64,000 bases of DNA from Wagnerdoeblera intermedia (lineage in GTDB: Bacteria; Pseudomonadota; Alphaproteobacteria; Rhodobacterales; Rhodobacteraceae), in the NCBI RefSeq assembly GCF_042647465.1, contig NZ_JBHRVN010000004.1. One strand, given 5' to 3'. Positions 47,660 to 54,836 of the stretch are shown here, one piece after another. A program made the position numbers and the translations under genes. Numbering within the stretch: the first letter of the stretch is position 1; every line of letters starts with the position of its first letter. Below the pieces are notes generated by a model, which saw nothing but the letters and a program-made list of their open reading frames with translations, ran no database searches and had not been told where the DNA came from.

Positions 47660-47660
47660 G
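47656..47660. repeat. Target duplication TTGAG, left
   Basis: TTGAG here and at 51693-51697 bracket the IS1380 transposition unit. It includes the stop codon of the upstream moron. Confidence 0.85.
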
Positions 47661-47672
47661 CCCGCATTCGCC
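47661..47672 (+). repeat. Surrogate inverted repeat of the transposition unit
   Basis: CCCGCATTCGCC compares with the IS ends CCTGCATTCCCC (10/12) and CCCACATTTCCC (9/12) and lies directly after the left TTGAG. Confidence 0.75.
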
Positions 47673-47950
47673 TTCAACGGCACCGCCCCCGCCACATCCG
47701 CCCCGATGCGCAGGTTGGCAAAAATCTTGCCCTTTTGACCGGCTTTGATCAGGCGGTGGGTCAGGCGCTGCAGGTGCATTACACCGTACTGGATGCGGTC
47801 GGCCAGGAAGTGGCGCAAGGACAGGTGGATGGCGAGCCAGTGGCCCTGCCCCCCGGCAATTATCGGGTCAGGGTGGGGCTGGTGCCTGAATTGATGTTGG
47901 AAGAAGCGCAGGTAGTGTCGGGACAGACGACCGCTGTAGAAATGGATTGA
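47661..47950 (+). pseudogene. C-terminal fragment of a foreign protein (VWA-type tail), 5' truncated by the unit
   Basis: The clear part (from about 47735) reads TGFDQAVGQALQVHYTVLDA, VGQEVAQGQVDGEPVALPPG, NYRVRVGLVPELMLEEAQVV to a stop at 47950. This resembles the beta-rich C-terminal tail seen in some VWA-domain proteins of beta/gammaproteobacteria. The start of the gene was left behind in the donor. Upstream of 47735 the frame stays open to the unit border but does not look like protein. No function is expected. Confidence 0.5.
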
Positions 47951-47994
47951 CCACGCGCCAAACTAAGTCTTGCTAATCAAGTTAAGCCGCTGGC

Positions 47995-49128
47995 TCAACC
48001 TACCGGCGGCTTATTTTTTTCACGGTACATTTCAGCGTCAGCCTGAGCAAGTAAGGAAGCACTGGTGCAGTCGTCCTGCCCAAATCGTGCCAGGCCCAAG
48101 CTGTAAGAAATCTGTATGGGAGTCCCTTGCCAGTAGGCAGGTTCACGCAGAGCCTGCTCAATGCGTTCCAACAGTGCCTTGATGTCGTGGGTTTGCGGGT
48201 CGGTCGGGCTGTCACTGGTGACGATGACGAATTCGTCGCCCCCGAGCCTGGCCACGATGTCGGTGCTGCGCACACAGGCAAGCAGGCGTTGAGCTACCGT
48301 TCGCAGCACCTCGTCACCGGCGGCATGGCCCAGTGTGTCATTGACAGGCTTGAACTGGTCCAGATCCAGCAGCAGAACATGGCCTTGAGACCCTGCGCGT
48401 CTGACTTGCAGGATAACGCGGTTCAGGTGCTCTTCCAGCAGCAGCCGGTTTGCCAGACCGGTCAGTGGATCATGCCTGGCCTGCCGACGCAGATCCTGAA
48501 GCTGGGTGTTGTAAGTCTGGGTCACTTCAGTCAACTCTTCGGTCCAGCTTTCAGGGATGGGGTCCAGCGGTTGGTGCTCGCGCATGGCTTGGCGAAGTGT
48601 TGACAGCGGCTGCCCGATGGTGCGGTTGAACGTCCAGAGCGCGCTGGCCAGCACGGCGGCCAGCATTGATAGAAAGACCGCCAGCTGGGGCGCCAGACTC
48701 CGGGAGGCCGCCGTAAAGATCGACATCGGACGGAAGGCAATACGCAGCTCACCCAGGGCGTGGGCGCGGTCCATTTCATCGATGTATTGCAACCGGGCAA
48801 CCAAGGTATCTTTGTCGCCCGGTTGCGGTAGGGCGCCTGCCTGTATCGGTTGCTGCGCGCATTGATCAAGCGCGCTGACACCCAAGACGTCAGGCTGCAA
48901 AATCATGGCCTGGATAATGCCGCTGGCCGTCAGGCTGTTGCAGTCCCACAAGGGTTTGATCAGGACATGGGCGAAGGTGTCCAGGGTTTGTTTGCGGTGA
49001 TTGACGGCGTCTGTGATCTGATCCTGATAATAAAGCCAGGCGGTGAGCGAGGCCGCAAGCAAGTAGGCCAGGGCCAGCAATGGGAAGAGCTGTCGCAGGA
49101 ACCGAGTGTAAAGGTTCCGGGAGGACAT
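47995..49128 (-). CDS. Membrane diguanylate cyclase (GGDEF), passenger gene
   Basis: 377 residues. Two membrane helices (FPLLALAYLLAASLTAWLYY near 15-35 and LAVFLSMLAAVLASALWTF near 150-170) enclose a periplasmic sensor of about 110 residues. A linker helix (residues ~185-215) leads to GGDEF (HDPLTGLANRLLLEEHL, LLDLDQFKPVNDTLGHAAGD, LGGDEFVIV near 295). The active site is intact, so it should make c-di-GMP. The ATG shares a base with the stop of the binding-protein gene, so the two are co-translated. The pairing suggests that the periplasmic protein controls the cyclase. It is of beta/gammaproteobacterial type. Confidence 0.88.
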   Translation of the reverse strand: MSSRNLYTRFLRQLFPLLALAYLLAASLTAWLYYQDQITDAVNHRKQTLDTFAHVLIKPLWDCNSLTASGIIQAMILQPDVLGVSALDQCAQQPIQAGALPQPGDKDTLVARLQYIDEMDRAHALGELRIAFRPMSIFTAASRSLAPQLAVFLSMLAAVLASALWTFNRTIGQPLSTLRQAMREHQPLDPIPESWTEELTEVTQTYNTQLQDLRRQARHDPLTGLANRLLLEEHLNRVILQVRRAGSQGHVLLLDLDQFKPVNDTLGHAAGDEVLRTVAQRLLACVRSTDIVARLGGDEFVIVTSDSPTDPQTHDIKALLERIEQALREPAYWQGTPIQISYSLGLARFGQDDCTSASLLAQADAEMYREKNKPPVG

Positions 49129-50021
49129 CACGAGACTTTTTTCTTCAGCAGAAGATGTTGGTAACGCTGCGGAACGATGTCTGGAGTGTAGAAAGGGTTG
49201 TCCAGCTCAATGACGGTGCGGTTTTGCCAGGAATCGGCGGGCGGCAACTGGCGCGTCTGGTTCCAGACTGACTCGAATACACCGTTACTGCAGATGATGT
49301 CGAAGCCCCTTTGCAGGGCTTCATACAACTCATCCGCACTAGGATGGGGAGACACCCAGACAAAGCGATACCAAGGATAACGCAGCAACAGCGACTCCTC
49401 CAGACCGAGCTGTTGATGGTGTTGACGAAAATGAGGCAGGAAATAACTCAGCGATTCTTCCAGCCCCATAGGAAACAGGTCAATTACCCCAGCTTTCATC
49501 TGCTCTATAAATTCCCCGTTGCGCCATGCCTGGACTTCGCGGGTTGTGATCCCGGCTGCTCGATAGACTTCTGCATCCCACCAGCCTGTGCCTTGCCCGA
49601 TCGTCAAAGTACGTAGGCCGTTCAGATCGCGGATATGAGCCAGGGCCTTTTCCTGGCCCTGCAGGATAAAAGAAGTGCGCCACCCCAGCAGGCCGCGTTC
49701 AAGCGGGACCGGGATCATTCTCAAACGTCCTTCCCGCACCATATCCAGTCTGGTGGGAGACGCTGGAAGCAGATTGATGTGAATACGTCCAGACGTTGTT
49801 TCGTGAAGATTGCGCGTTTCAGACGTGTGAGGCGCGTCGGTCAGAGACGCCGGAAACTGGGCAGCCTTCAAGGCTGCATGCAGCAAGGCGATGCAATGGG
49901 CCAATGACGGCTCGGTCTGCACGCTGAAAACAGGAGCGGCAGCAGCGAAAGACGTAGGCAGCAAGGCTCCGGCCATCAGGCCGAGCAAACTGCGGCGATA
50001 AGGCGAGAATGAAGTATTCAT
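49128..50021 (-). CDS. Periplasmic substrate-binding protein partner of the cyclase, passenger gene
   Basis: 297 residues. An N-terminal signal with adjacent arginines (SPYRRSLLGLMAGALLPTSFAAAA, possibly Tat-type) precedes a bilobal binding fold (HINLLPASPTRLDMVREGRL, LNGLRTLTIGQGTGWWDAEV, NGEFIEQMKAGVIDLFPMGL). It resembles family-3-type solute-binding proteins, but no permease or ATPase gene is present; the next gene is a diguanylate cyclase with a periplasmic domain. The ATG is the first codon after the IS1380 end, and the GGGGAA of the IS repeat serves as its ribosome site. The longer open frame into the IS is not native. Confidence 0.8.
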   Translation of the reverse strand: MNTSFSPYRRSLLGLMAGALLPTSFAAAAPVFSVQTEPSLAHCIALLHAALKAAQFPASLTDAPHTSETRNLHETTSGRIHINLLPASPTRLDMVREGRLRMIPVPLERGLLGWRTSFILQGQEKALAHIRDLNGLRTLTIGQGTGWWDAEVYRAAGITTREVQAWRNGEFIEQMKAGVIDLFPMGLEESLSYFLPHFRQHHQQLGLEESLLLRYPWYRFVWVSPHPSADELYEALQRGFDIICSNGVFESVWNQTRQLPPADSWQNRTVIELDNPFYTPDIVPQRYQHLLLKKKVS

Positions 50022-51692
50022 CCTGCATTCCCCAAGTGGCGTGTCGTTTGAGGTGAAGATCGCGTGTATCCGAGCGCTAGACAAGGATTTTCTGCCGCAA
50101 GCGGCACCTGGGGTCGCGCAGACTGCTGGATCTGGACGGATCAGACCGCGAAGCCGCTGTTTCCTTGCCCAGGGGCGGCGTTTTTCAGCGCAGCGGACAG
50201 ATCTGTCCAGCCGCTTTCGTTCAGTTTGAGCGTGGATCGCGATCATGGGCATAGCGGTGGCGCTCGCAATCGGCGGATAGCGGCGAGGATGGCGCGTACC
50301 ATCGTGCCGGTGACAGCGACCTCGGCCAGCTGGAAGGTGATGGTGCGGGCGTGACGGACCACACGTGCCCCGATCTTGATCAGCTTCAGTTGCAGGCTGG
50401 TCAACGACCAGTCGGCCATGGCCTCGGGCAGCTCGATGCAGCGCAAGAAGGTGGCCAGGTTGTACGCCAGGGCGTGCAGTTGCAGCCGCACCTCATTGTC
50501 GCGGAACTTCCGGCACGACAGCCGCGTCCAGCGAAAGGCGTATTTGCCCTCTTTGATGTGCTGCTCGGCGGTGCCGCGCTGGTTGTAGAACCGCACCACC
50601 CAGTCCGGCTCCATCGGCAGGTTGGTGACGATGAGGCCGACACGCGGGAACAGTTCGCCCGGATGCCATTCGATCTTGGCGATCACCCGGCGTTCCTTGT
50701 CCCAGGACGCCGCCTGATACTCGAATTCCTCGAAGAACCGCTTGACCTTGGTCAGTGACGGCCGCCCGACAGGGCGCGTTAGCCGATGCGCGATCTTGTC
50801 CTTGAGGACCGCGTTTGCGGGCAGCCGGATGGCGTAGAAGAACCGCGCTTCTTCCAATCGCTCATAGATCGCCGGGATCGCGTAGGCAGCATCGGCCCGG
50901 AAGAACCTGCCACCAAGGTCGCGCTCCGCGTAGCGCGCAATGACGGGGTCGAGAACATCACGCCAGCCATCGGCGCTGTGGACGTTGCCATGGCGCAGGG
51001 CGCAGCGTTCCAGCATCCCGAACTGGTTGAACAGAAAGTTGGGGTGATAGCAGCTACAGTCGAAATGGCCATTCCAGGCGGACCCTTCCTGGTCGCCATG
51101 GGTCGGGCTGACCGAGCTGTCCATGTCCAGAACGATGTACTTCAGCCCGTTACGGTCATGGAACCGGTCGATCCATTGCCCGTTCAGGTCGGCCAGCGCG
51201 GCACGGTTCCCGGCCAGAGCCAGCGTCTCGGTCTCGAACCGTCCCATCTGCGATGCCGAGGCCGCTTGTGCATCGACCGCTCTGCCGCCGACAACTTGGC
51301 GCATGACCGGATCGCAGGCGAGACGGTTGGCGTCGTTGACATCCTCGTATCCGGCCAGCCGCCCAAAGACTGATTGCCGGAACAGGCCGTCGAGCCGATG
51401 GACCGTGTTCTTGCCAGAGCGAGTATCGCGCAGCGCCGCTGACGCCAAATCGGACAACCCGAGCGCGTCATCAAGCTCGCGCATCACCAGAAGGCCGCCG
51501 TCGGAACTGAGCTGCGTGCCGCGAAATTCCAGCCGCACGCGAGGGTCGAAATCCACCCGATCTGCCCGTTGCAAGCCCGCACCCTCTGGGTGATCCATGA
51601 AACGCGCCCCTCGCAGCCTTCAACACCATGTTTTATATAGGAAATATAATGGTCAGGACAGCGAAATCAGCGCCTTACTTGGGAAATGTGGG
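50022..51692 (-). mobile_element. IS1380-family insertion sequence, copy 2
   Basis: Same length (1,671 bp) and ends as copy 1. It lacks a duplication at its own borders: ATTCAT lies left of 50022 and TTGAG right of 51692. It is the motor of the transposition unit. Confidence 0.92.
50243..51598 (-). CDS. IS1380-family transposase (copy 2)
   Basis: 451 residues with the same translation as copy 1, including the DDE core (LDMDSSVSPTHGD, FRADAAYAIP, NQRGTAEQHIKEGKY). An intact reading frame suggests that it is still active. It transcribes toward the passenger genes, as in ISEcp1 units where the IS promoter can drive adjacent genes. Confidence 0.93.
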   Translation of the reverse strand: MDHPEGAGLQRADRVDFDPRVRLEFRGTQLSSDGGLLVMRELDDALGLSDLASAALRDTRSGKNTVHRLDGLFRQSVFGRLAGYEDVNDANRLACDPVMRQVVGGRAVDAQAASASQMGRFETETLALAGNRAALADLNGQWIDRFHDRNGLKYIVLDMDSSVSPTHGDQEGSAWNGHFDCSCYHPNFLFNQFGMLERCALRHGNVHSADGWRDVLDPVIARYAERDLGGRFFRADAAYAIPAIYERLEEARFFYAIRLPANAVLKDKIAHRLTRPVGRPSLTKVKRFFEEFEYQAASWDKERRVIAKIEWHPGELFPRVGLIVTNLPMEPDWVVRFYNQRGTAEQHIKEGKYAFRWTRLSCRKFRDNEVRLQLHALAYNLATFLRCIELPEAMADWSLTSLQLKLIKIGARVVRHARTITFQLAEVAVTGTMVRAILAAIRRLRAPPLCP

Positions 51693-51697
51693 TTGAG
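51693..51697. repeat. Target duplication TTGAG, right
   Basis: Second copy of the 5-bp duplication; it lies 8 bp before the end of the chaperone T reading frame. Confidence 0.85.
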
Positions 51698-51705
51698 GGT
51701 TGCAG

Positions 51706-52337
51706 TCACGCGATTTCCGCACCCCAGGCAATAGCCAACTGCCGCAGCATGGCTTCCTGCATATCCTCTGACTGAGGCTTTGCATTGCGGGGATCGGGCC
51801 TGAATACCTTTTCAAAGGCAGGCAGTTTCCCTCCCATAGCCCCGCCGGTCAGCGCGGCGGTGTTATAGGCCTGCCGATTGCTGATATCGATCTGCAGCTC
51901 GATCCGCTTCTGCGCAGCCCGCATGTGCAGGTCGAAGCTGCGGAACGTGAGGCCCCAGAAACTGTCCGGGTCAAAGCCTGCGGCGATGTAATCACACCAC
52001 AGGCTTTCAATGATTACCGGCGGGCCTTCTCCGCCGGTGCCCCGTTTCCCGCATCAGCCTCAGGGAATGCGGCCACGATGGCCTCGCCGAGCGCACCCAT
52101 GTTTGATTGCAGGATCTCGCCCGCCTCGCGCAGGGTCAGGCCCTCGTGGCGGGACTGCAGGCCCGCATGGAGCAGGGCCCGCATATCCGTGATGCTCATG
52201 CGCTCGGCCGCGAAGACCTCCAGCGCGTTGCGCCCGGTGCTGCCCTCAAAGTCCGCAAGTGCGTTCATATCGAGGCGCAGTGTATAGGTGCGCCCGCCGT
52301 GGGTCAGCGTTACATCGCCTTTGATCTTATTCGCCAT
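51706..52337 (-). CDS. Tail assembly chaperone G-T fusion (made by -1 frameshift)
   Basis: The G frame (52337-52014) can shift back one base at GGGAAAC and read on to 51706. This adds about 110 residues, including LWCDYIAAGFDPDSFWGLTF and RSFDLHMRAAQKRIELQIDI. The T frame has no usable start codon of its own: the first ATG is at 51924, inside conserved sequence. This is the lambda gpG/gpGT logic; the fusion binds the tape measure while G binds tail tube. The TTGAG insertion lies just past its stop, so the gene is intact. Confidence 0.75.
52014..52337 (-). CDS. Tail assembly chaperone G (unshifted product)
   Basis: 107 residues (KIKGDVTLTHGGRTYTLRLD, NALADFEGSTGRNALEVFAA). It resembles the tail chaperone family that includes gene transfer agent gp10 (GTA-TAC). 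Ends KARR. It follows the tail tube gene. Confidence 0.8.
   Translation of the reverse strand: MANKIKGDVTLTHGGRTYTLRLDMNALADFEGSTGRNALEVFAAERMSITDMRALLHAGLQSRHEGLTLREAGEILQSNMGALGEAIVAAFPEADAGNGAPAEKARR
52044..52050 (-). promoter_or_regulatory. Programmed -1 frameshift site GGGAAAC
   Basis: In the G frame the codons are GCG GGA AAC, so the site fits X XXY YYZ. Lambda uses GGGAAAG at the same place. The shift joins the G and T frames 10 codons before the G stop. Confidence 0.75.
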
Positions 52338-52340
52338 GCC

Positions 52341-52775
52341 TTAGCTCCCCGAAACCGCGGTGATGGTCGGCTTACCGCTGCACTTGATGGTCAGCGTGGC
52401 GCTGAGCTTGTCGTCGACGACGATATCGCCCTGCTCGTAGCCGGTGATAATGCCTTTGAAGTCCATGTTGAAATCGTTCTTCGGATAGGTGATCCGGAAC
52501 TCACCCGCGCCGCCATTGGTCGTGAAGGCGGTCAGGAGCACATCAGAGGCCGAGGGCACGTAGTTGATGGTGATCGTCGCCTCACCCGCCTCGATCAGCG
52601 AGCCGATGAACTCTTTGGTCTGATCGTCGCTGTTCAGATGGGTGACGTCGATGGTTTCTCGGGTCAGGCCCGGCGGGGTGATCGAGACCACCTCTGCCAC
52701 AGCGGTATAGGTCGAGCCTGCCCCCTTGATTGAGAATTTCGCGCCGTAGCCGGCCAGTGCGCCAGATGCTGCCAT
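52341..52775 (-). CDS. Phage major tail tube protein
   Basis: 144 residues (AEVVSITPPGLTRETIDVTHLNSDDQTKEFIGSLIEAGEATITINYVP). The TRETIDVTHLNSxD motif is typical of lambda gpV-like tube proteins that form the hollow tail. Three bases separate it from the chaperone gene. Confidence 0.85.
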   Translation of the reverse strand: MAASGALAGYGAKFSIKGAGSTYTAVAEVVSITPPGLTRETIDVTHLNSDDQTKEFIGSLIEAGEATITINYVPSASDVLLTAFTTNGGAGEFRITYPKNDFNMDFKGIITGYEQGDIVVDDKLSATLTIKCSGKPTITAVSGS

Positions 52776-52776
52776 G

Positions 52777-53163
52777 TCAGGCCCTCCAGATGATGTTGAA
52801 GTCAGATGAGAAGCGGGAGACGCGGCGCGAAGCTGCGTCCTCAGTGTCGTCCCGGGTGCTGTCGAGGAAGCATCCGGTGAGGCCCGACCCGGTAAAGGTC
52901 GAGTAGCCGTTCAGAAGCGCCACCACAGCGCGGTGAAGCGCGGACGCAGCGGGCCGGTCTGCGCCGTAGCAGTCGATCTGCACGCGGTACCGCCAGAGAC
53001 CATCCGTGCCGCGCAAGTGCGGGGTATCCGCGCCGCTGACAAGGTGCAGGACCACATAGGGCAGAGGCGTCCCATCGGGGGCTTCCCCCCAGAAGATGCG
53101 CTGGCCACAGACGGCCTGCACCGCTGACGAGCCTGTCAGCAGTGCCCAGAGGGCTTCCTCCAT
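52777..53163 (-). CDS. DUF3168 family tail completion protein
   Basis: 128 residues (EEALWALLTGSSAVQAVCGQRIFWGEAPDGTPLPYVVLHLVSG and DCYGADRPAASALHRAVVALL). DUF3168 proteins terminate the tail tube. GGGGAGG before the ATG at 53163 fixes the start; 80 upstream open codons overlap the next gene and are not used. Confidence 0.85.
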   Translation of the reverse strand: MEEALWALLTGSSAVQAVCGQRIFWGEAPDGTPLPYVVLHLVSGADTPHLRGTDGLWRYRVQIDCYGADRPAASALHRAVVALLNGYSTFTGSGLTGCFLDSTRDDTEDAASRRVSRFSSDFNIIWRA

Positions 53164-53164
53164 A

Positions 53165-53731
53165 TCAGCCTCCCCGTGCCTTGCGCTTTGCCTGTCGCGC
53201 CGCTGCCTTGCGGATCTGCTCGGCAAGCTCTGTGGTGATGGCCTGCAGGGCAGCATCGCGCTGACTGTCCCAGGCCGGACGCATGAACGGTGTCGGGCGT
53301 GTGCCGGGGTGTTTGGTCCCTGCAAACATGCCCTTGTTGATGCGGGGCTTCGTCCCGAACTCCCAGAAGTGGGTGAAGCGGAAGCGTTCAGACGGCCCGA
53401 CATACATAATCACAGGCGGCAGGGAGCCTTTTGCGACCCGTCGGGCGTCCCTCATCGCCTTCACGGCAGAGGCCCTGTCGAAGCCCTGCCGCATGGCCTG
53501 AGAGAAGGCCGCTTTCCCGGCTTCCCCTTTGATCTTCGTGCCGACCACAATGTTTGCGCCGATCTTCGGATCAGGAGTACGCTGCGCATTTGCCGCCATG
53601 GCCGAGGCGATGGGTGCCGCGCCCTTTTTCAGAGCATTTCGGACAACCGTCTTTCGTGTGGCGGCTTTCTCCAGCTCCTGCAAAGAGCGCTCAAGCTCCT
53701 TCAGGCCGGTGATTTTGACAGAGACCGCCAT
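53165..53731 (-). CDS. HK97 gp10 family phage protein
   Basis: 188 residues (VKITGLKELERSLQELEKAATRKTVVRNALKKGAAPI; later FTHFWEFGTKPRINKGMFAGT). It is the HK97 gp10-like family, a head-tail connection or tail-completion protein. The start overlaps the stop of the upstream gene (TGATG). Confidence 0.85.
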   Translation of the reverse strand: MAVSVKITGLKELERSLQELEKAATRKTVVRNALKKGAAPIASAMAANAQRTPDPKIGANIVVGTKIKGEAGKAAFSQAMRQGFDRASAVKAMRDARRVAKGSLPPVIMYVGPSERFRFTHFWEFGTKPRINKGMFAGTKHPGTRPTPFMRPAWDSQRDAALQAITTELAEQIRKAAARQAKRKARGG

Positions 53732-54054
53732 CAATCCATCCTCGCCTCTGCAGTAATCTCCAGCCTGTCCCTCCGGCCGACCTCTTTGATGCCGGTGATC
53801 TCATAGGTCAGCCCGCCCTCAATCAGCCGATCCTTCGGGCGGATGCCGCGGGAGGCTGTGAAGGATCGCACCATGAAGCGCGAGATCACTGACCCCTGCA
53901 CCATCCCGGCTGCAGCCCGCTCTCTGTCTGAGATATCCTTGCGGGAACCCCAGAGCGTGATCAGATCGGACCAGATGGTGGTCGGGCCGAGGCCGGTGTT
54001 TGTCACCGTGGCACGGCGGATGGTGATGCGCCGATCGAGCGCGCCCGCGCTCAT
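53731..54054 (-). CDS. Phage head closure protein
   Basis: 107 residues (GALDRRITIRRATVTNTGLGPTTIWSDLITLWGSRKDIS, later LIEGGLTYEITGIKEVGRRD). Matches the SPP1 gp16/HK97 gp9-like stopper family. Starts in ATGA overlap with the connector gene. Confidence 0.82.
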   Translation of the reverse strand: MSAGALDRRITIRRATVTNTGLGPTTIWSDLITLWGSRKDISDRERAAAGMVQGSVISRFMVRSFTASRGIRPKDRLIEGGLTYEITGIKEVGRRDRLEITAEARMD

Positions 54055-54563
54055 GCCTTTGCCCACCCGCGCCGATAGAGGCTGACAAGGCTTTCCACGG
54101 CAAAGGGCACCTCCCGCATGGGCTTCTCGCTGGTCGCCTCGCGGTTTTCGTACCATTGGGCGATGAGCAGCAGGATTGCATGCTTGATCGAGGGCGGGAG
54201 GAAGCCCCCCACAGTCACGCGGAGGGTGACAGGTTCCGCGGGCCACGGGCCGGTGATGCTTGCCCGATCGCCATCCTTCAAGAGGGTGAAGCCCGGAAGC
54301 TGATCATCTCCAAGGGTGACGGACACAAGCTCCGTCACCGGGTAAAGGGGCACGGCCACCGCGGCCCGCCCGGTCATGGTCGCCATCCAGCCTTCGGCGC
54401 CCAGAGGAAAGCCGACCATCTGCTCCACAGCATCCGTTGCGGCAGCAATAAGCCCGGTCAGCAGCGCATCGCTGTCGGTATCTGCGTTTTCCACCCGACA
54501 TTGCGCCTTGGCCTCCGATAGCGAGACCGGCTTTGTCGTGGCGGCAGTCTCGCGGTGCCACAT
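54051..54563 (-). CDS. Phage head-tail connector protein
   Basis: 170 residues (VSLSEAKAQCRVENADTDSDALLTGLIAAATDAVEQMVGFPL; later IKHAILLLIAQWYENREAT). It is the HK97 gp6-like connector that forms a ring under the portal. Overlaps the closure gene by 4 bp. Confidence 0.87.
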   Translation of the reverse strand: MWHRETAATTKPVSLSEAKAQCRVENADTDSDALLTGLIAAATDAVEQMVGFPLGAEGWMATMTGRAAVAVPLYPVTELVSVTLGDDQLPGFTLLKDGDRASITGPWPAEPVTLRVTVGGFLPPSIKHAILLLIAQWYENREATSEKPMREVPFAVESLVSLYRRGWAKA

Positions 54564-54564
54564 G

Positions 54565-54765
54565 TCAGATCACCTCTGCCTGGCCAGCGGCGACAATGCT
54601 TTCGGCCTCAGAAGCGGAGACCTCGATCTCATCGCCGCGGTTTTGCGAGAACCCGGTCCCTGCCCGCGAGACCAACAGGCGCACGCGCACGGTCGGAGGT
54701 GCAGTTTCCTGTTGTGAGGGATGGGTCGGGGCTGCACCGGCCTCCGTGGTTTTCTTCTTCGCCAT
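54565..54765 (-). CDS. Small phage protein of unknown function
   Basis: 66 residues. A low-complexity start (KKKTTEAGAAPTHPSQQETAPP) precedes a compact part (VRVRLLVSRAGTGFSQNRGDEIEVSASEAESIVAAGQAEVI) that resembles the small domain often encoded between capsid and connector genes. Possibly a minor head protein. Confidence 0.6.
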   Translation of the reverse strand: MAKKKTTEAGAAPTHPSQQETAPPTVRVRLLVSRAGTGFSQNRGDEIEVSASEAESIVAAGQAEVI

Positions 54766-54836
54766 GGTGGTTCTCCCGTTGATGGCAAGACAGGCTTGAG
54801 ACGAAAGGGCGCCGGAGCGCCCCTTCCTGAAGCCGA

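Larger units (their letters stand above)
47661..51692 (-). mobile_element. ISEcp1-style transposition unit (IS1380 copy 2 plus 2.36 kb passenger)
   Basis: The right end is the IS1380 inverted repeat (51692). The left end, CCCGCATTCGCC at 47661, matches the IS end CCTGCATTCCCC at 10 of 12 positions and acts as a surrogate repeat. Both outer ends are flanked by TTGAG. The internal IS end at 50022 has no duplication. So the IS and the adjacent DNA moved in one event, as known for ISEcp1 of the same family. The passenger carries a gene tail, a diguanylate cyclase and a binding protein with lower GC than the host. Confidence 0.85.

Noticed and set aside
47522..47818. 98-residue minus-strand frame across the left end of the transposition unit
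   Set aside because: It spans the insertion junction at 47661 and so cannot be an old gene; no start signal or domain.
50022..50252. N-terminal extension of the binding protein into the IS (frame from 50252)
   Set aside because: The extra 77 codons are IS end sequence, also present at copy 1 in another context; a signal peptide starts at 50021.
34604..51692. Composite transposon formed by the two IS1380 copies
   Set aside because: Copy 1 has its own TTTAA duplication, and copy 2 shares TTGAG with the far end of its passenger. The outer flanks do not match, and phage genes lie between, so these are two separate events.
51706..51924. Independent 72-residue gene
   Set aside because: Coding similarity continues upstream of its first ATG into the chaperone frame, so it is the T part of a frameshift fusion.
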